Assembly (NCBI GenBank): GCA_964016885.1
Contig: OZ024740.1
Span: forward strand, 8,638,450 to 8,702,449
Source: Eledone cirrhosa
Taxonomy: Eukaryota; Mollusca; Cephalopoda; Octopoda; Eledonidae
Direction: 5' to 3'
Length of the DNA: 64,000 nt
Position numbers and translations under genes: made by a program
Notes under the pieces: model-generated
Told to the model about the DNA's origin: nothing
The model's database searches: none
The model's input: only the letters and a program-made list of their open reading frames with translations
Shown here: positions 25,201-39,882 of the stretch, one piece after another
Numbering within the stretch: position 1 is the first letter of the stretch
Layout: every line of letters begins with the position of its first letter

Positions 25201-26011
25201 TATATCAGTTTCGATTGGTATGTCAGTTTCGATTGGTATGTCAGACTCGATTGTTATATCAGTTTCGATTGGTATGTCAGTTTCGATTGGTATACGAGTT
25301 TCGATTGGTATGTCAGTTTAGATTGGTATGTCAGTTTCGATTGGTATATGAGTTTCGAATGGTATGTCAATCTCGATTGGTATGTCTGTTTCTATTGGTA
25401 TGTCTGTTTCGATTGAAATATCAGTTCCGATTGGAATGTCAATTTCTATTGGTATGTCAGTTTGGATTGGTATATCAGTTTCGATCGGTATGTCAGTTTC
25501 GATTGCTATGTCAGTTTCGATTGTTACATCAGTTTTGAATGGTATGTCAATCTCGATTGGTATGACAATTTCGATTGGTATATCAGTTTCTGTTGGTATG
25601 TCAGTTCTGATTGGTACTTCAGTTTCTATTGGTATATCAGTTTCGATTGATATATCAGTTTCGATTAGTATGTCAGTTTCTATAGGTATGTCAGTTTCGA
25701 TTAGTTTATCAGTTTCTATTGGTATGTCAGTTTTCGATTTGTATGTCAGTTTCTATTGATATATCAGTTTCTATTCGTATGTCTGTTTCTATTGGTATGT
25801 CTGTTTCTATTTGTATATCAGTTTCGATTGGTATATCAATTCCGATTGGTATGTCAATTTCGATTGGTATGTCAGTTTGGATTGGTATATCAGTTTCGAT
25901 CGGTATGTCAGTTTTGATTGGTATGTCAATTTCGATTGGTATATCAGTTTCGATTAGTATGTCAGTTTCTATTAGTATGTCAGTTTCGATTGATATATCA
26001 GTTTCGATTTG

Positions 26012-27379
26012 TATGTCAGTTTCTATTGGTATGTCTGTTTCTATTGGTATATCAGTTTCTATTGGTATGTCTGTTTCTATTGGTATGTCTGTTTCTATTG
26101 GTTTATCAGTTCCGATTGGTATGTCAGTTTCTATTGGTATGTCTGTTTCTATTGCTATATCAGTTTTGATTGGTATATCAGTTTCGATTGGTATATCAGT
26201 TTCGATTGGTATGTCAATTTCGATTGGTATATCAGTTTTGAATGGAATGTCAATCTCGATTGGTATGTCAATTTCGATTGGTATATCAGTTTCGATTAGT
26301 ATGTCAGTTTCTATTGGGATATCAGTTTCGAATGGTATATCAGTTTCAATTGGTATGTCAGTTTCTATTGGAATGTCAGTTTCAATTGGAAGGTTAGTTT
26401 CTATTGGTATGTCAGTTTCGATTAGTATATCAGTTTCTATTGGTATGTCAGTCTCGATTGGTATGTCAGTCTCGATTGTTATGTCAGTTTCGATTGTTAT
26501 GTCAGTTTCGATTGGTATACCAGTTTCGATTGGTATATCAGTTTAAATTGGTATGTCAGTTTCGATTGGTATGTCAGTTTCGATTGGTATATCAGTTTGG
26601 ATTGGTATGTCAGTTTCGATTGGTATATCAGTTTCGAATGGTATGTCAATCTCGATTGGTATGTCAGTTTCGAATGGTATGTCAGTTTTGAATGGTATGT
26701 CAGTTTCTATTGGTATGTCTGTTTCTATTGGTATATCAGTTTCTATTGGTATGTCTGTTTCTATTGGTATGTCTGTTTCTATTGGTTTATCAGTTCCGAT
26801 TGGTATGTCAGTTTCTATTGGTATGTCTGTTTCTATTGCTATATCAGTTTTGATTGGTATATCAGTTTCGATTGGTATATCAGTTTCGATTGGTATGTCA
26901 ATTTCGATTGGTATATCAGTTTTGAATGGAATGTCAATCTCGATTGGTATGTCAATTTCGATTGGTATATCAGTTTCGATTAGTATGTCAGTTTCTATTG
27001 GGATATCAGTTTCGAATGGTATATCAGTTTCAATTGGTATGTCAGTTTCTATTGGAATGTCAGTTTCAATTGGAAGGTTAGTTTCTATTGGTATGTCAGT
27101 TTCGATTAGTATATGAGTTTCTATTGGTATGTCAGTCTCGATTGGTATGTCAGTCTCGATTGTTATGTCAGTTTCGATTGTTATGTCAGTTTCGATTGGT
27201 ATACCAGTTTCGATTGGTATATCAGTTTAAATTGGTATGTCAGTTTCGATTGGTATGTCAGTTTCGATTGGTATATCAGTTTGGATTGGTATGTCAGTTT
27301 CGATTGGTATATCAGTTTCGAATGGTATGTCAATCTCGATTGGTATGTCAGTTTCGAATGGTATGTCAGTTTTGAATGG
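26012..27379 (+). repeat. 684-bp tandem duplication (38 monomers, two copies)
   Basis: Two adjacent 684-bp blocks, about 26012-26695 and 26696-27379. Markers such as GGTTTATCAGTTCCG and the TTTAAATTGG stop monomer recur at +684. One difference noticed is C26431 versus G27115, turning ATATCAG into ATATGAG. The related block at 44700-45380 has only one copy, so this duplication is specific to this locus or was lost there. Confidence 0.9.
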
Positions 27380-30300
27380 TATGTCAGTTTCTATTGGTAT
27401 GTCTGTTTCGATTGGTATGACACTTTCTATTAGAATATCAGTTTCGTTTGATATATCAGTTTCTATTGGTATGTCAGTTTTGATTGGTATGTCAGTTTCT
27501 ATTGGTATATCAATTTCTATTGATATATCAGTTTCGATTAGTATGTCAGTTTCTATTGGTATATCAGTTTCGATTAATTTATCAGTTTCTATTGGTAGTC
27601 AGTTTCGATTGGTATGTCAGTTTCTATTGGTATATCAGTTTCTATTGGTATGTCTGTTTCTATTGGTATGTCTGTTTCTATTGGTATATCAGTTTCGATT
27701 GGTTTATCAGTTCCGATTGGTATGTCAATTTCGATTGGTATATCAGTTTGGATTGGTATATCAGTTACGATCGGTATGTCAGTTTCGATTGCTATGTCAG
27801 TTTCGATTGTTATATCAATTTAGAATGGTATGTCAATCTCGATTAGTATGTCAATTTCGATTGGTATATCAGTTTCGATTAGTATGTTAATTTCTATTGA
27901 TATATCAGTTTCGATTGGTATATCAGTTGCGATTGGTATGTCAGTTTCTATTGGTATGTCTGTTTCTATTGCTATATCAGTTGTGATTGGTATATCAGTT
28001 TCGATTGGTATATCAGTGTCGATTGGTATGTCAATTTCGATTGGTATATCAGTTTCGATTAGTATGTCAATTTCTATTGGGATATCACTTTCGAATGGTA
28101 TATCAGTTTCAATTGGTATGTCAGTTTCGATTAGTATATCAGTTTCTATTGGTATGTCAGTTTCGATTGGTATGTCAGTCTCGATTTTTATGTCAGTTTC
28201 GATTGTTATGTCAGTTTCGTTGGTATACCAGTTTCGATTGGTATATCAGTTTAGATTGGTATGTCAGTTTCGATTGGTAAGTCAGTTTCGATTGGTATAT
28301 CAGTTTCGATTGGTATGTCAGTTTCGATTGGTATATCAGTTTCGAATGGTATGTCAATCTCGATTGGTATGTCAGTTTCGAATGGTATGTCAGTTTCTAT
28401 TGTTATATCTGCTTCGATTGGTATGACAGTTTCGATTAGAAAATCAGTTTCTATAAGTATGTCAGTTTCTATTGGTATATCAGTTTCGATTGGTATATCA
28501 GTTTCGATTGGTATGTCAGTTTCTATTGGTATATCAGTTTCGTTTGTTATATCAGTTTCGATTAGTACGTCAGTTTCTATTGGTATGTCACTTTCGATTG
28601 GTATGTCAGTTTCTATTGGTATATCAGTTTCTATTGGTATATCAGTTTCTATTGGTATGTCTGTTTCTATTGCTATATCAGTTTCGATTGGTATATCAGT
28701 TTCGATTAATATATCAGTTTCGATTGGTATGTCAGTTTCGAATGATATGTCAGTTTCGAATGGTATGTCAGTTTCTATTGGTATGTCTGTTTCGGTTGGT
28801 ATGACACTTTCTATTAGAATATCAGTTACGTTTGATATATCAGTTTCTATTGGTATGTCAGTTTTGATTGGTATGTCAGTTTCTATTGGTATATCAATTT
28901 CTATTGATATATCACTTTCGATTAGTATGTCAGTTTCTATTGGTATATCAGTTTCGATTAATTTATCAGTTTCTATTGGTAGTCAGTTTCGATTGGTATG
29001 TCAGTTTCTATTGGTATATCAGGTTCTATTGGTATGTCTGTTTCTATTGGTATGTCTGTTTCTATTGGTTCATCAGTTCCGACTGGTGTGTCAATTTCGA
29101 TTGGTATATCAATTTGGATTGGTATATCAGTTTCGATCGGTATGTCAGTTTCGATTGCTATGTCAGTTTAGATTGTTATATCAGTTTTGAATGGTATGTC
29201 AATCTCGATTGGTATGTCAATTTCGATTGGTATATCAGTTTCGATTAGTATGTTAATTTCTATTGATATATCAGTTTCGATTGGTATATCAGTTGCGATT
29301 GGTATGTCAGTTTCTATTGGTATGTCTGTTTCTATTGCTATATCAGTTTTGATTAGTATATCAGTTTCGATTGGTATATCAGTGTCGATTGGTATGTCAA
29401 TTTTGATTGGTATATCAGTTTCGATTAGTATGTCAGTTTCTATTGGGATATCACTTTCGAATGGTATATCAGTTTCAATTGGTATGTCAGTTTCTAATGA
29501 TATATCAGTTTCTATTGGTATGTCAGTTTCTATTGGTATATCAGTTTCAATTGGTATGTCAGTTTCGATTAGTATATCAGTTTCTATTGGTATGTCAGTT
29601 TCGATTGGTATGTCAGTCTTGATTGTTATGTCAGTTTCGATTGTCATGTCAGTTTCGTTGGTATACCAGTTTCGAATGGTATGTCAATCTCGATTGGTAT
29701 GTCAGTTTCGAATGGTATGTCAGTTACTATTGTTATATCTGCTTCGATTGGTATGATAGTTTCGATTAGAAAATCAGTTTCTATAAGTATGTCAGTTTCT
29801 ATTGGTATATCAGTTTCGATTGGTATATCAGTTTCGATTGGTATGTCAGTTTCTATTGGTATATCAATTTCGTTTGTTATATCAGTTTCGATTAGTACGT
29901 CAGTTTCTATTGCTATGTCAGTTTCGATTAGTTCATCAGTTTCTATTGGTATGTCAGTTTCGATTGGTATGTCAGTTTCTATTGGTATATCAGTTTCTAT
30001 TGGTATATCAGTTTCTATTGGTATGTCTGTTTCTATTGCTATATCAGCTTCGATTGGTATATCAGTTTCGATTAATATATCAGTTTCGTTTGGTATGTCA
30101 GTTTCGATTGGTATGTCAGACTCGATTGTTATGTCAGTTTCGATTGGTATGTCAGTTCCGATTGGTATACGAGTTTCGATTGGTATATCAGTTTAGATTT
30201 GTATGTCAGTTTCGATTGGTATATCAGTTTCGAATGGTATGTCAATCTCGATTGGTATGTCTGTTTCTATTGGTATGTCTGTTTCGATTGAAATATCAGT

Positions 30301-33300
30301 TCCGATTGGTATGTCAATTTCGACTGGTATGTCAGTTTGGATTGGTATATCAGTTTCGATCGGTATGTCAGTTTCGATTGCTATGTCAGTTTCAATTGTT
30401 ATATCAGTTTTGAATGGTATGTCAATCTCGATTGGTATGTCAATTTCGATTGCTATATCAGTTTCGATTAGTATGTCAGTTTCTATTGGTATATCAGTTT
30501 CGGTTGGTATATCAGTTTCTGTTCGTATGTCAGTTTTCGATTGGTATGTCAGTTTCTATTGGTATATCAGTTTCTATTGGTATGTCTGTTTCTATTGGTA
30601 TGTCTGTTTCTATTTGTATATCAGTTTCGATTGGTATATCAATTCCGATTGGTATGTCAATTTCGATTGGTATGTCAATTTGGATTGGTATATCAGTTTC
30701 GATCGGTATGTCAGTTTCGATTGGTATGTCAATTTCGATTTGTATATCAGTTTCGATTAGTATGTCAGTTTCTATTGATATATCAATTTCGATTGGTATA
30801 TCAGTTTCGATTAGTATGTCAGTTTCTATTGGGATATCAGTTTCGAATGGTATATCAATTTCAATTGGTATGTCAGTTTCTATTGGAATGTCAGTTTCAA
30901 TTGGTAGGTTAGTTTCTATTGGTATGTCAGTTTCGATTAGTATATGAGTTTCTATTGGTATGTCAGTCTCGATTGGTATGTCAGTCTCGATTGTTATGTC
31001 AGTTTCGATTGTTATGTCAGTTTCGATTGGTATACCAGTTTCGAGTGGTATATTAGTTTAAATTGGTATGTCAGTTTCGATTGGTATGTCAGTTTCGATT
31101 GGTATATCAGTTTGGATTGGTATGTCAGTTTCGATTGGTATATCAGTTTCGAATGGTATGTCAATCTCAATTGGTATGTCAGTTTCGAATGGTATGTCAG
31201 TTTTGAATGGTATGTCAGTTTCTATTGGTATGTCTGTTTCGATTGGTATGACACTTTCTATTAGAATATCAGTTTCGTTTGATATATCAGTTTCTATTGG
31301 TATGTCAGTTTTGATTGGTATGTCAGTTTCTATTGGTATATCAATTTCTATTGATATATCAGTTTCGATTAGTATGTCAGTTTCTATTGGTATATCAGTT
31401 TCCATTAATTTATCAGTTTCTATTGGTACTCAGTTTCGATTGGCATGTCAGTTTCTATTGGTATATCAGTTTCTATTGGTATGTCAGTTTCAATTGCTAT
31501 GTCAGTTTCGATTGTTATATCAGTTTTGAATGGTATGTCAATCTCGATTGGTATGACAATTTCGATTGGTATATCAGTTTCTGTTGGTATATCAGTTTTG
31601 ATTGGTACTTCAGTTCCTATTGGTATATCAGTTTCGATTGATATATCAGTTTCGATTAGTATGTCAGTTTCTATTGGTATGTCAGTTTCGATTAGTTTAT
31701 CAGTTTCTATTGGTATGTCAGTTTTCGATTTGTATGTCAGTTTCTATTGGTATATCAGTTTCTATTCGTATGTCTGTTTCTATTGGTATGTCTGTTTCTA
31801 TTTGTATATCAGTTTCGATTGGTATATCAATTCCGATTGGTATGTCAATTTCGATTGGTATGTCAGTCTGGATTGGTATATCAGTTTCTATCGGTATGTC
31901 AGTTTTGATTGGTATGTCAATTTCGATTGGTATATCAGTTTCGATTAGTATGTCAGTTTCTATTGATATATCAATTTCGATTGGTATGTCAGTTTCGATT
32001 GGTATGTCAGTTTCTATTAGTATGTCAGTTTCGATTGATATATCAGTTTCGATTTGTATGTCAGTTTCTATTGGTATGTCTGTTTCTATTGCTATATCAG
32101 TTTTGATTGGTATATCAGTTTCGATTGGTATATCAGTTTCGATTGGTATGTCAATTTCGATTGGTATATCAGTTTTGAATGGAATGTCAATCTCGCTTGG
32201 TATGTCAATTTCGATTGGTATATCAGTTTCGATTAGTATGTCAGTTTCTATTGGGATATCAGTTTCGAATGGTATATCAGTTTCAATTGGTATGTCAGTT
32301 TCAATTGGAAGGTTAGTTTCTATTGGTATGTCAGTTTCGATTAGTATATCAGTTTCTATTGGTATGTCAGTCTCGATTGGTATGTTAGTCTCGATTGTTA
32401 TGTCAGTTTCGATTGTTATGTCAGTTTTGATTGGTATATCAGTTTAAATTGGTATGTCAGTTTCGATTGGTATGTCAGTTTCGATTGGTATATCAGTTTG
32501 GATTGGTATGTCAGTTTCGATTGGTATATCAGTTTCGAATGGTATGTCAATCTCGATTGGTATGTCTGTTTCGATTGGTATGACACTTTCTATTAGAATA
32601 TCAGTTTCGTTTGATATATCAGTTTCTATTGGTATGTCAGTTTTGATTGGTATGTCAGTTTCTATTGGTATATCAATTTCTATTGATATATCAGTTTCGA
32701 TTAGTATGTCAGTTTCTATTGGTATATCAGTTTCGATTAATTTATCAGTTTCTATTGGTAGAAAGTTTTGATTGGTATGTCAGTTTCTATTGGTATATCA
32801 GTTTCTATTGGTATGTCTGTTTCTATTGGTATGTCTGTTTCTATTGGTATATCAGTTTCGATTGGTTTATCAGTTCCGATTGGTATGTCAATTTTGATTG
32901 GTATATCAGTTTGGATTGGTATATCAGTTACGATCGGTATGTCAGTTTCGATTGCTATGTCAGTTTCGATTGTTAGATCAGTTTTGAATGGTATGTCAAT
33001 CTCGATTGGTATGTCAATTTCGATTGGTATATCAGTTTCGATTAGTATGTTAATTTATATTGATATATCAGTTTCGATTGGTATATCAGTTGCGATTGGT
33101 ATGTCAGTTTCTATTGGTATGTCAGTTTCTATTGGTATATCAGTTCCTGTTGTATATCAGTTTCGATTAGTATGTCAGTTTCGAATGGTATGTCAGTTTC
33201 TATTGGTATATCAGTTCCTATTGTATGTCAGTTTCGATTACTATATCAGTTTCTATTGGTATGTCAGTTTAGATTGGTATGTCAGTTTCTAATGGTATAT

Positions 33301-33534
33301 CAGTTTCGATTGGTATGTTAGCTTCTATTGGTATGTCAGTTTCGATTAGTATGTCAGTTTATATTGGTTTATCAGTTTCGGTTGGTATATCAGTTTAGAT
33401 TGGTATGTAAGTTTCTATTGGTATGTCAGTTTCGATTAGTTTATCAGTTTCTATTGGTATGTCAGTTTCGATTGATATGTCAGTTTCTATTGTTATATCA
33501 GTTTCTATTGGTATATCTGTATCTGTTGGTATAT
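27187..33534 (+). repeat. 6348-bp higher-order unit, copy 1
   Basis: First of two directly adjacent 6.35-kb copies. Every marker and frame in it recurs at +6348. Three substitutions noticed by eye are 29858/36206 (G/T), 30858/37206 (A/G) and 33475/39823 (A/G). Its internal order also shows that 31492-33534 is itself a copy of about 21650-23692 (offset 9842), so the unit is a composite made before this duplication. Confidence 0.93.
27445..27465 (+). other. unoccupied paralogue of the LINE copy B insertion site
   Basis: The sequence CGTTTGATATATCAGTTTC is continuous here and in several other copies (for example near 22769, 31280, 41460 and 45460). At the LINE at 54502-56574 the same sequence is split: GATATATCA on the left, ATATCAGTTTC on the right. 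The overlap ATATCA (27453-27458) is the likely 6-bp target duplication. Confidence 0.8.
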
Positions 33535-36500
33535 CAGTTTCGATTGGTATACCAGTTTCGATTGGTATATCAGTTTAAATTGGTATGTCAGTTTCGATTG
33601 GTATGTCAGTTTCGATTGGTATATCAGTTTGGATTGGTATGTCAGTTTCGATTGGTATATCAGTTTCGAATGGTATGTCAATCTCGATTGGTATGTCAGT
33701 TTCGAATGGTATGTCAGTTTTGAATGGTATGTCAGTTTCTATTGGTATGTCTGTTTCGATTGGTATGACACTTTCTATTAGAATATCAGTTTCGTTTGAT
33801 ATATCAGTTTCTATTGGTATGTCAGTTTTGATTGGTATGTCAGTTTCTATTGGTATATCAATTTCTATTGATATATCAGTTTCGATTAGTATGTCAGTTT
33901 CTATTGGTATATCAGTTTCGATTAATTTATCAGTTTCTATTGGTAGTCAGTTTCGATTGGTATGTCAGTTTCTATTGGTATATCAGTTTCTATTGGTATG
34001 TCTGTTTCTATTGGTATGTCTGTTTCTATTGGTATATCAGTTTCGATTGGTTTATCAGTTCCGATTGGTATGTCAATTTCGATTGGTATATCAGTTTGGA
34101 TTGGTATATCAGTTACGATCGGTATGTCAGTTTCGATTGCTATGTCAGTTTCGATTGTTATATCAATTTAGAATGGTATGTCAATCTCGATTAGTATGTC
34201 AATTTCGATTGGTATATCAGTTTCGATTAGTATGTTAATTTCTATTGATATATCAGTTTCGATTGGTATATCAGTTGCGATTGGTATGTCAGTTTCTATT
34301 GGTATGTCTGTTTCTATTGCTATATCAGTTGTGATTGGTATATCAGTTTCGATTGGTATATCAGTGTCGATTGGTATGTCAATTTCGATTGGTATATCAG
34401 TTTCGATTAGTATGTCAATTTCTATTGGGATATCACTTTCGAATGGTATATCAGTTTCAATTGGTATGTCAGTTTCGATTAGTATATCAGTTTCTATTGG
34501 TATGTCAGTTTCGATTGGTATGTCAGTCTCGATTTTTATGTCAGTTTCGATTGTTATGTCAGTTTCGTTGGTATACCAGTTTCGATTGGTATATCAGTTT
34601 AGATTGGTATGTCAGTTTCGATTGGTAAGTCAGTTTCGATTGGTATATCAGTTTCGATTGGTATGTCAGTTTCGATTGGTATATCAGTTTCGAATGGTAT
34701 GTCAATCTCGATTGGTATGTCAGTTTCGAATGGTATGTCAGTTTCTATTGTTATATCTGCTTCGATTGGTATGACAGTTTCGATTAGAAAATCAGTTTCT
34801 ATAAGTATGTCAGTTTCTATTGGTATATCAGTTTCGATTGGTATATCAGTTTCGATTGGTATGTCAGTTTCTATTGGTATATCAGTTTCGTTTGTTATAT
34901 CAGTTTCGATTAGTACGTCAGTTTCTATTGGTATGTCACTTTCGATTGGTATGTCAGTTTCTATTGGTATATCAGTTTCTATTGGTATATCAGTTTCTAT
35001 TGGTATGTCTGTTTCTATTGCTATATCAGTTTCGATTGGTATATCAGTTTCGATTAATATATCAGTTTCGATTGGTATGTCAGTTTCGAATGATATGTCA
35101 GTTTCGAATGGTATGTCAGTTTCTATTGGTATGTCTGTTTCGGTTGGTATGACACTTTCTATTAGAATATCAGTTACGTTTGATATATCAGTTTCTATTG
35201 GTATGTCAGTTTTGATTGGTATGTCAGTTTCTATTGGTATATCAATTTCTATTGATATATCACTTTCGATTAGTATGTCAGTTTCTATTGGTATATCAGT
35301 TTCGATTAATTTATCAGTTTCTATTGGTAGTCAGTTTCGATTGGTATGTCAGTTTCTATTGGTATATCAGGTTCTATTGGTATGTCTGTTTCTATTGGTA
35401 TGTCTGTTTCTATTGGTTCATCAGTTCCGACTGGTGTGTCAATTTCGATTGGTATATCAATTTGGATTGGTATATCAGTTTCGATCGGTATGTCAGTTTC
35501 GATTGCTATGTCAGTTTAGATTGTTATATCAGTTTTGAATGGTATGTCAATCTCGATTGGTATGTCAATTTCGATTGGTATATCAGTTTCGATTAGTATG
35601 TTAATTTCTATTGATATATCAGTTTCGATTGGTATATCAGTTGCGATTGGTATGTCAGTTTCTATTGGTATGTCTGTTTCTATTGCTATATCAGTTTTGA
35701 TTAGTATATCAGTTTCGATTGGTATATCAGTGTCGATTGGTATGTCAATTTTGATTGGTATATCAGTTTCGATTAGTATGTCAGTTTCTATTGGGATATC
35801 ACTTTCGAATGGTATATCAGTTTCAATTGGTATGTCAGTTTCTAATGATATATCAGTTTCTATTGGTATGTCAGTTTCTATTGGTATATCAGTTTCAATT
35901 GGTATGTCAGTTTCGATTAGTATATCAGTTTCTATTGGTATGTCAGTTTCGATTGGTATGTCAGTCTTGATTGTTATGTCAGTTTCGATTGTCATGTCAG
36001 TTTCGTTGGTATACCAGTTTCGAATGGTATGTCAATCTCGATTGGTATGTCAGTTTCGAATGGTATGTCAGTTACTATTGTTATATCTGCTTCGATTGGT
36101 ATGATAGTTTCGATTAGAAAATCAGTTTCTATAAGTATGTCAGTTTCTATTGGTATATCAGTTTCGATTGGTATATCAGTTTCGATTGGTATGTCAGTTT
36201 CTATTTGTATATCAATTTCGTTTGTTATATCAGTTTCGATTAGTACGTCAGTTTCTATTGCTATGTCAGTTTCGATTAGTTCATCAGTTTCTATTGGTAT
36301 GTCAGTTTCGATTGGTATGTCAGTTTCTATTGGTATATCAGTTTCTATTGGTATATCAGTTTCTATTGGTATGTCTGTTTCTATTGCTATATCAGCTTCG
36401 ATTGGTATATCAGTTTCGATTAATATATCAGTTTCGTTTGGTATGTCAGTTTCGATTGGTATGTCAGACTCGATTGTTATGTCAGTTTCGATTGGTATGT

Positions 36501-39500
36501 CAGTTCCGATTGGTATACGAGTTTCGATTGGTATATCAGTTTAGATTTGTATGTCAGTTTCGATTGGTATATCAGTTTCGAATGGTATGTCAATCTCGAT
36601 TGGTATGTCTGTTTCTATTGGTATGTCTGTTTCGATTGAAATATCAGTTCCGATTGGTATGTCAATTTCGACTGGTATGTCAGTTTGGATTGGTATATCA
36701 GTTTCGATCGGTATGTCAGTTTCGATTGCTATGTCAGTTTCAATTGTTATATCAGTTTTGAATGGTATGTCAATCTCGATTGGTATGTCAATTTCGATTG
36801 CTATATCAGTTTCGATTAGTATGTCAGTTTCTATTGGTATATCAGTTTCGGTTGGTATATCAGTTTCTGTTCGTATGTCAGTTTTCGATTGGTATGTCAG
36901 TTTCTATTGGTATATCAGTTTCTATTGGTATGTCTGTTTCTATTGGTATGTCTGTTTCTATTTGTATATCAGTTTCGATTGGTATATCAATTCCGATTGG
37001 TATGTCAATTTCGATTGGTATGTCAATTTGGATTGGTATATCAGTTTCGATCGGTATGTCAGTTTCGATTGGTATGTCAATTTCGATTTGTATATCAGTT
37101 TCGATTAGTATGTCAGTTTCTATTGATATATCAATTTCGATTGGTATATCAGTTTCGATTAGTATGTCAGTTTCTATTGGGATATCAGTTTCGAATGGTA
37201 TATCAGTTTCAATTGGTATGTCAGTTTCTATTGGAATGTCAGTTTCAATTGGTAGGTTAGTTTCTATTGGTATGTCAGTTTCGATTAGTATATGAGTTTC
37301 TATTGGTATGTCAGTCTCGATTGGTATGTCAGTCTCGATTGTTATGTCAGTTTCGATTGTTATGTCAGTTTCGATTGGTATACCAGTTTCGAGTGGTATA
37401 TTAGTTTAAATTGGTATGTCAGTTTCGATTGGTATGTCAGTTTCGATTGGTATATCAGTTTGGATTGGTATGTCAGTTTCGATTGGTATATCAGTTTCGA
37501 ATGGTATGTCAATCTCAATTGGTATGTCAGTTTCGAATGGTATGTCAGTTTTGAATGGTATGTCAGTTTCTATTGGTATGTCTGTTTCGATTGGTATGAC
37601 ACTTTCTATTAGAATATCAGTTTCGTTTGATATATCAGTTTCTATTGGTATGTCAGTTTTGATTGGTATGTCAGTTTCTATTGGTATATCAATTTCTATT
37701 GATATATCAGTTTCGATTAGTATGTCAGTTTCTATTGGTATATCAGTTTCCATTAATTTATCAGTTTCTATTGGTACTCAGTTTCGATTGGCATGTCAGT
37801 TTCTATTGGTATATCAGTTTCTATTGGTATGTCAGTTTCAATTGCTATGTCAGTTTCGATTGTTATATCAGTTTTGAATGGTATGTCAATCTCGATTGGT
37901 ATGACAATTTCGATTGGTATATCAGTTTCTGTTGGTATATCAGTTTTGATTGGTACTTCAGTTCCTATTGGTATATCAGTTTCGATTGATATATCAGTTT
38001 CGATTAGTATGTCAGTTTCTATTGGTATGTCAGTTTCGATTAGTTTATCAGTTTCTATTGGTATGTCAGTTTTCGATTTGTATGTCAGTTTCTATTGGTA
38101 TATCAGTTTCTATTCGTATGTCTGTTTCTATTGGTATGTCTGTTTCTATTTGTATATCAGTTTCGATTGGTATATCAATTCCGATTGGTATGTCAATTTC
38201 GATTGGTATGTCAGTCTGGATTGGTATATCAGTTTCTATCGGTATGTCAGTTTTGATTGGTATGTCAATTTCGATTGGTATATCAGTTTCGATTAGTATG
38301 TCAGTTTCTATTGATATATCAATTTCGATTGGTATGTCAGTTTCGATTGGTATGTCAGTTTCTATTAGTATGTCAGTTTCGATTGATATATCAGTTTCGA
38401 TTTGTATGTCAGTTTCTATTGGTATGTCTGTTTCTATTGCTATATCAGTTTTGATTGGTATATCAGTTTCGATTGGTATATCAGTTTCGATTGGTATGTC
38501 AATTTCGATTGGTATATCAGTTTTGAATGGAATGTCAATCTCGCTTGGTATGTCAATTTCGATTGGTATATCAGTTTCGATTAGTATGTCAGTTTCTATT
38601 GGGATATCAGTTTCGAATGGTATATCAGTTTCAATTGGTATGTCAGTTTCAATTGGAAGGTTAGTTTCTATTGGTATGTCAGTTTCGATTAGTATATCAG
38701 TTTCTATTGGTATGTCAGTCTCGATTGGTATGTTAGTCTCGATTGTTATGTCAGTTTCGATTGTTATGTCAGTTTTGATTGGTATATCAGTTTAAATTGG
38801 TATGTCAGTTTCGATTGGTATGTCAGTTTCGATTGGTATATCAGTTTGGATTGGTATGTCAGTTTCGATTGGTATATCAGTTTCGAATGGTATGTCAATC
38901 TCGATTGGTATGTCTGTTTCGATTGGTATGACACTTTCTATTAGAATATCAGTTTCGTTTGATATATCAGTTTCTATTGGTATGTCAGTTTTGATTGGTA
39001 TGTCAGTTTCTATTGGTATATCAATTTCTATTGATATATCAGTTTCGATTAGTATGTCAGTTTCTATTGGTATATCAGTTTCGATTAATTTATCAGTTTC
39101 TATTGGTAGAAAGTTTTGATTGGTATGTCAGTTTCTATTGGTATATCAGTTTCTATTGGTATGTCTGTTTCTATTGGTATGTCTGTTTCTATTGGTATAT
39201 CAGTTTCGATTGGTTTATCAGTTCCGATTGGTATGTCAATTTTGATTGGTATATCAGTTTGGATTGGTATATCAGTTACGATCGGTATGTCAGTTTCGAT
39301 TGCTATGTCAGTTTCGATTGTTAGATCAGTTTTGAATGGTATGTCAATCTCGATTGGTATGTCAATTTCGATTGGTATATCAGTTTCGATTAGTATGTTA
39401 ATTTATATTGATATATCAGTTTCGATTGGTATATCAGTTGCGATTGGTATGTCAGTTTCTATTGGTATGTCAGTTTCTATTGGTATATCAGTTCCTGTTG

Positions 39501-39882
39501 TATATCAGTTTCGATTAGTATGTCAGTTTCGAATGGTATGTCAGTTTCTATTGGTATATCAGTTCCTATTGTATGTCAGTTTCGATTACTATATCAGTTT
39601 CTATTGGTATGTCAGTTTAGATTGGTATGTCAGTTTCTAATGGTATATCAGTTTCGATTGGTATGTTAGCTTCTATTGGTATGTCAGTTTCGATTAGTAT
39701 GTCAGTTTATATTGGTTTATCAGTTTCGGTTGGTATATCAGTTTAGATTGGTATGTAAGTTTCTATTGGTATGTCAGTTTCGATTAGTTTATCAGTTTCT
39801 ATTGGTATGTCAGTTTCGATTGGTATGTCAGTTTCTATTGTTATATCAGTTTCTATTGGTATATCTGTATCTGTTGGTATAT
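33535..39882 (+). repeat. 6348-bp higher-order unit, copy 2
   Basis: Direct tandem copy of 27187-33534. The junction at about 33535 is visible as an abrupt change from GGTATATCAGTTT (matching 39876-39888) to CGATTGGTATACCAG (matching 27193). After about 39882 the sequence follows the 23.7-kb region instead. Confidence 0.93.
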
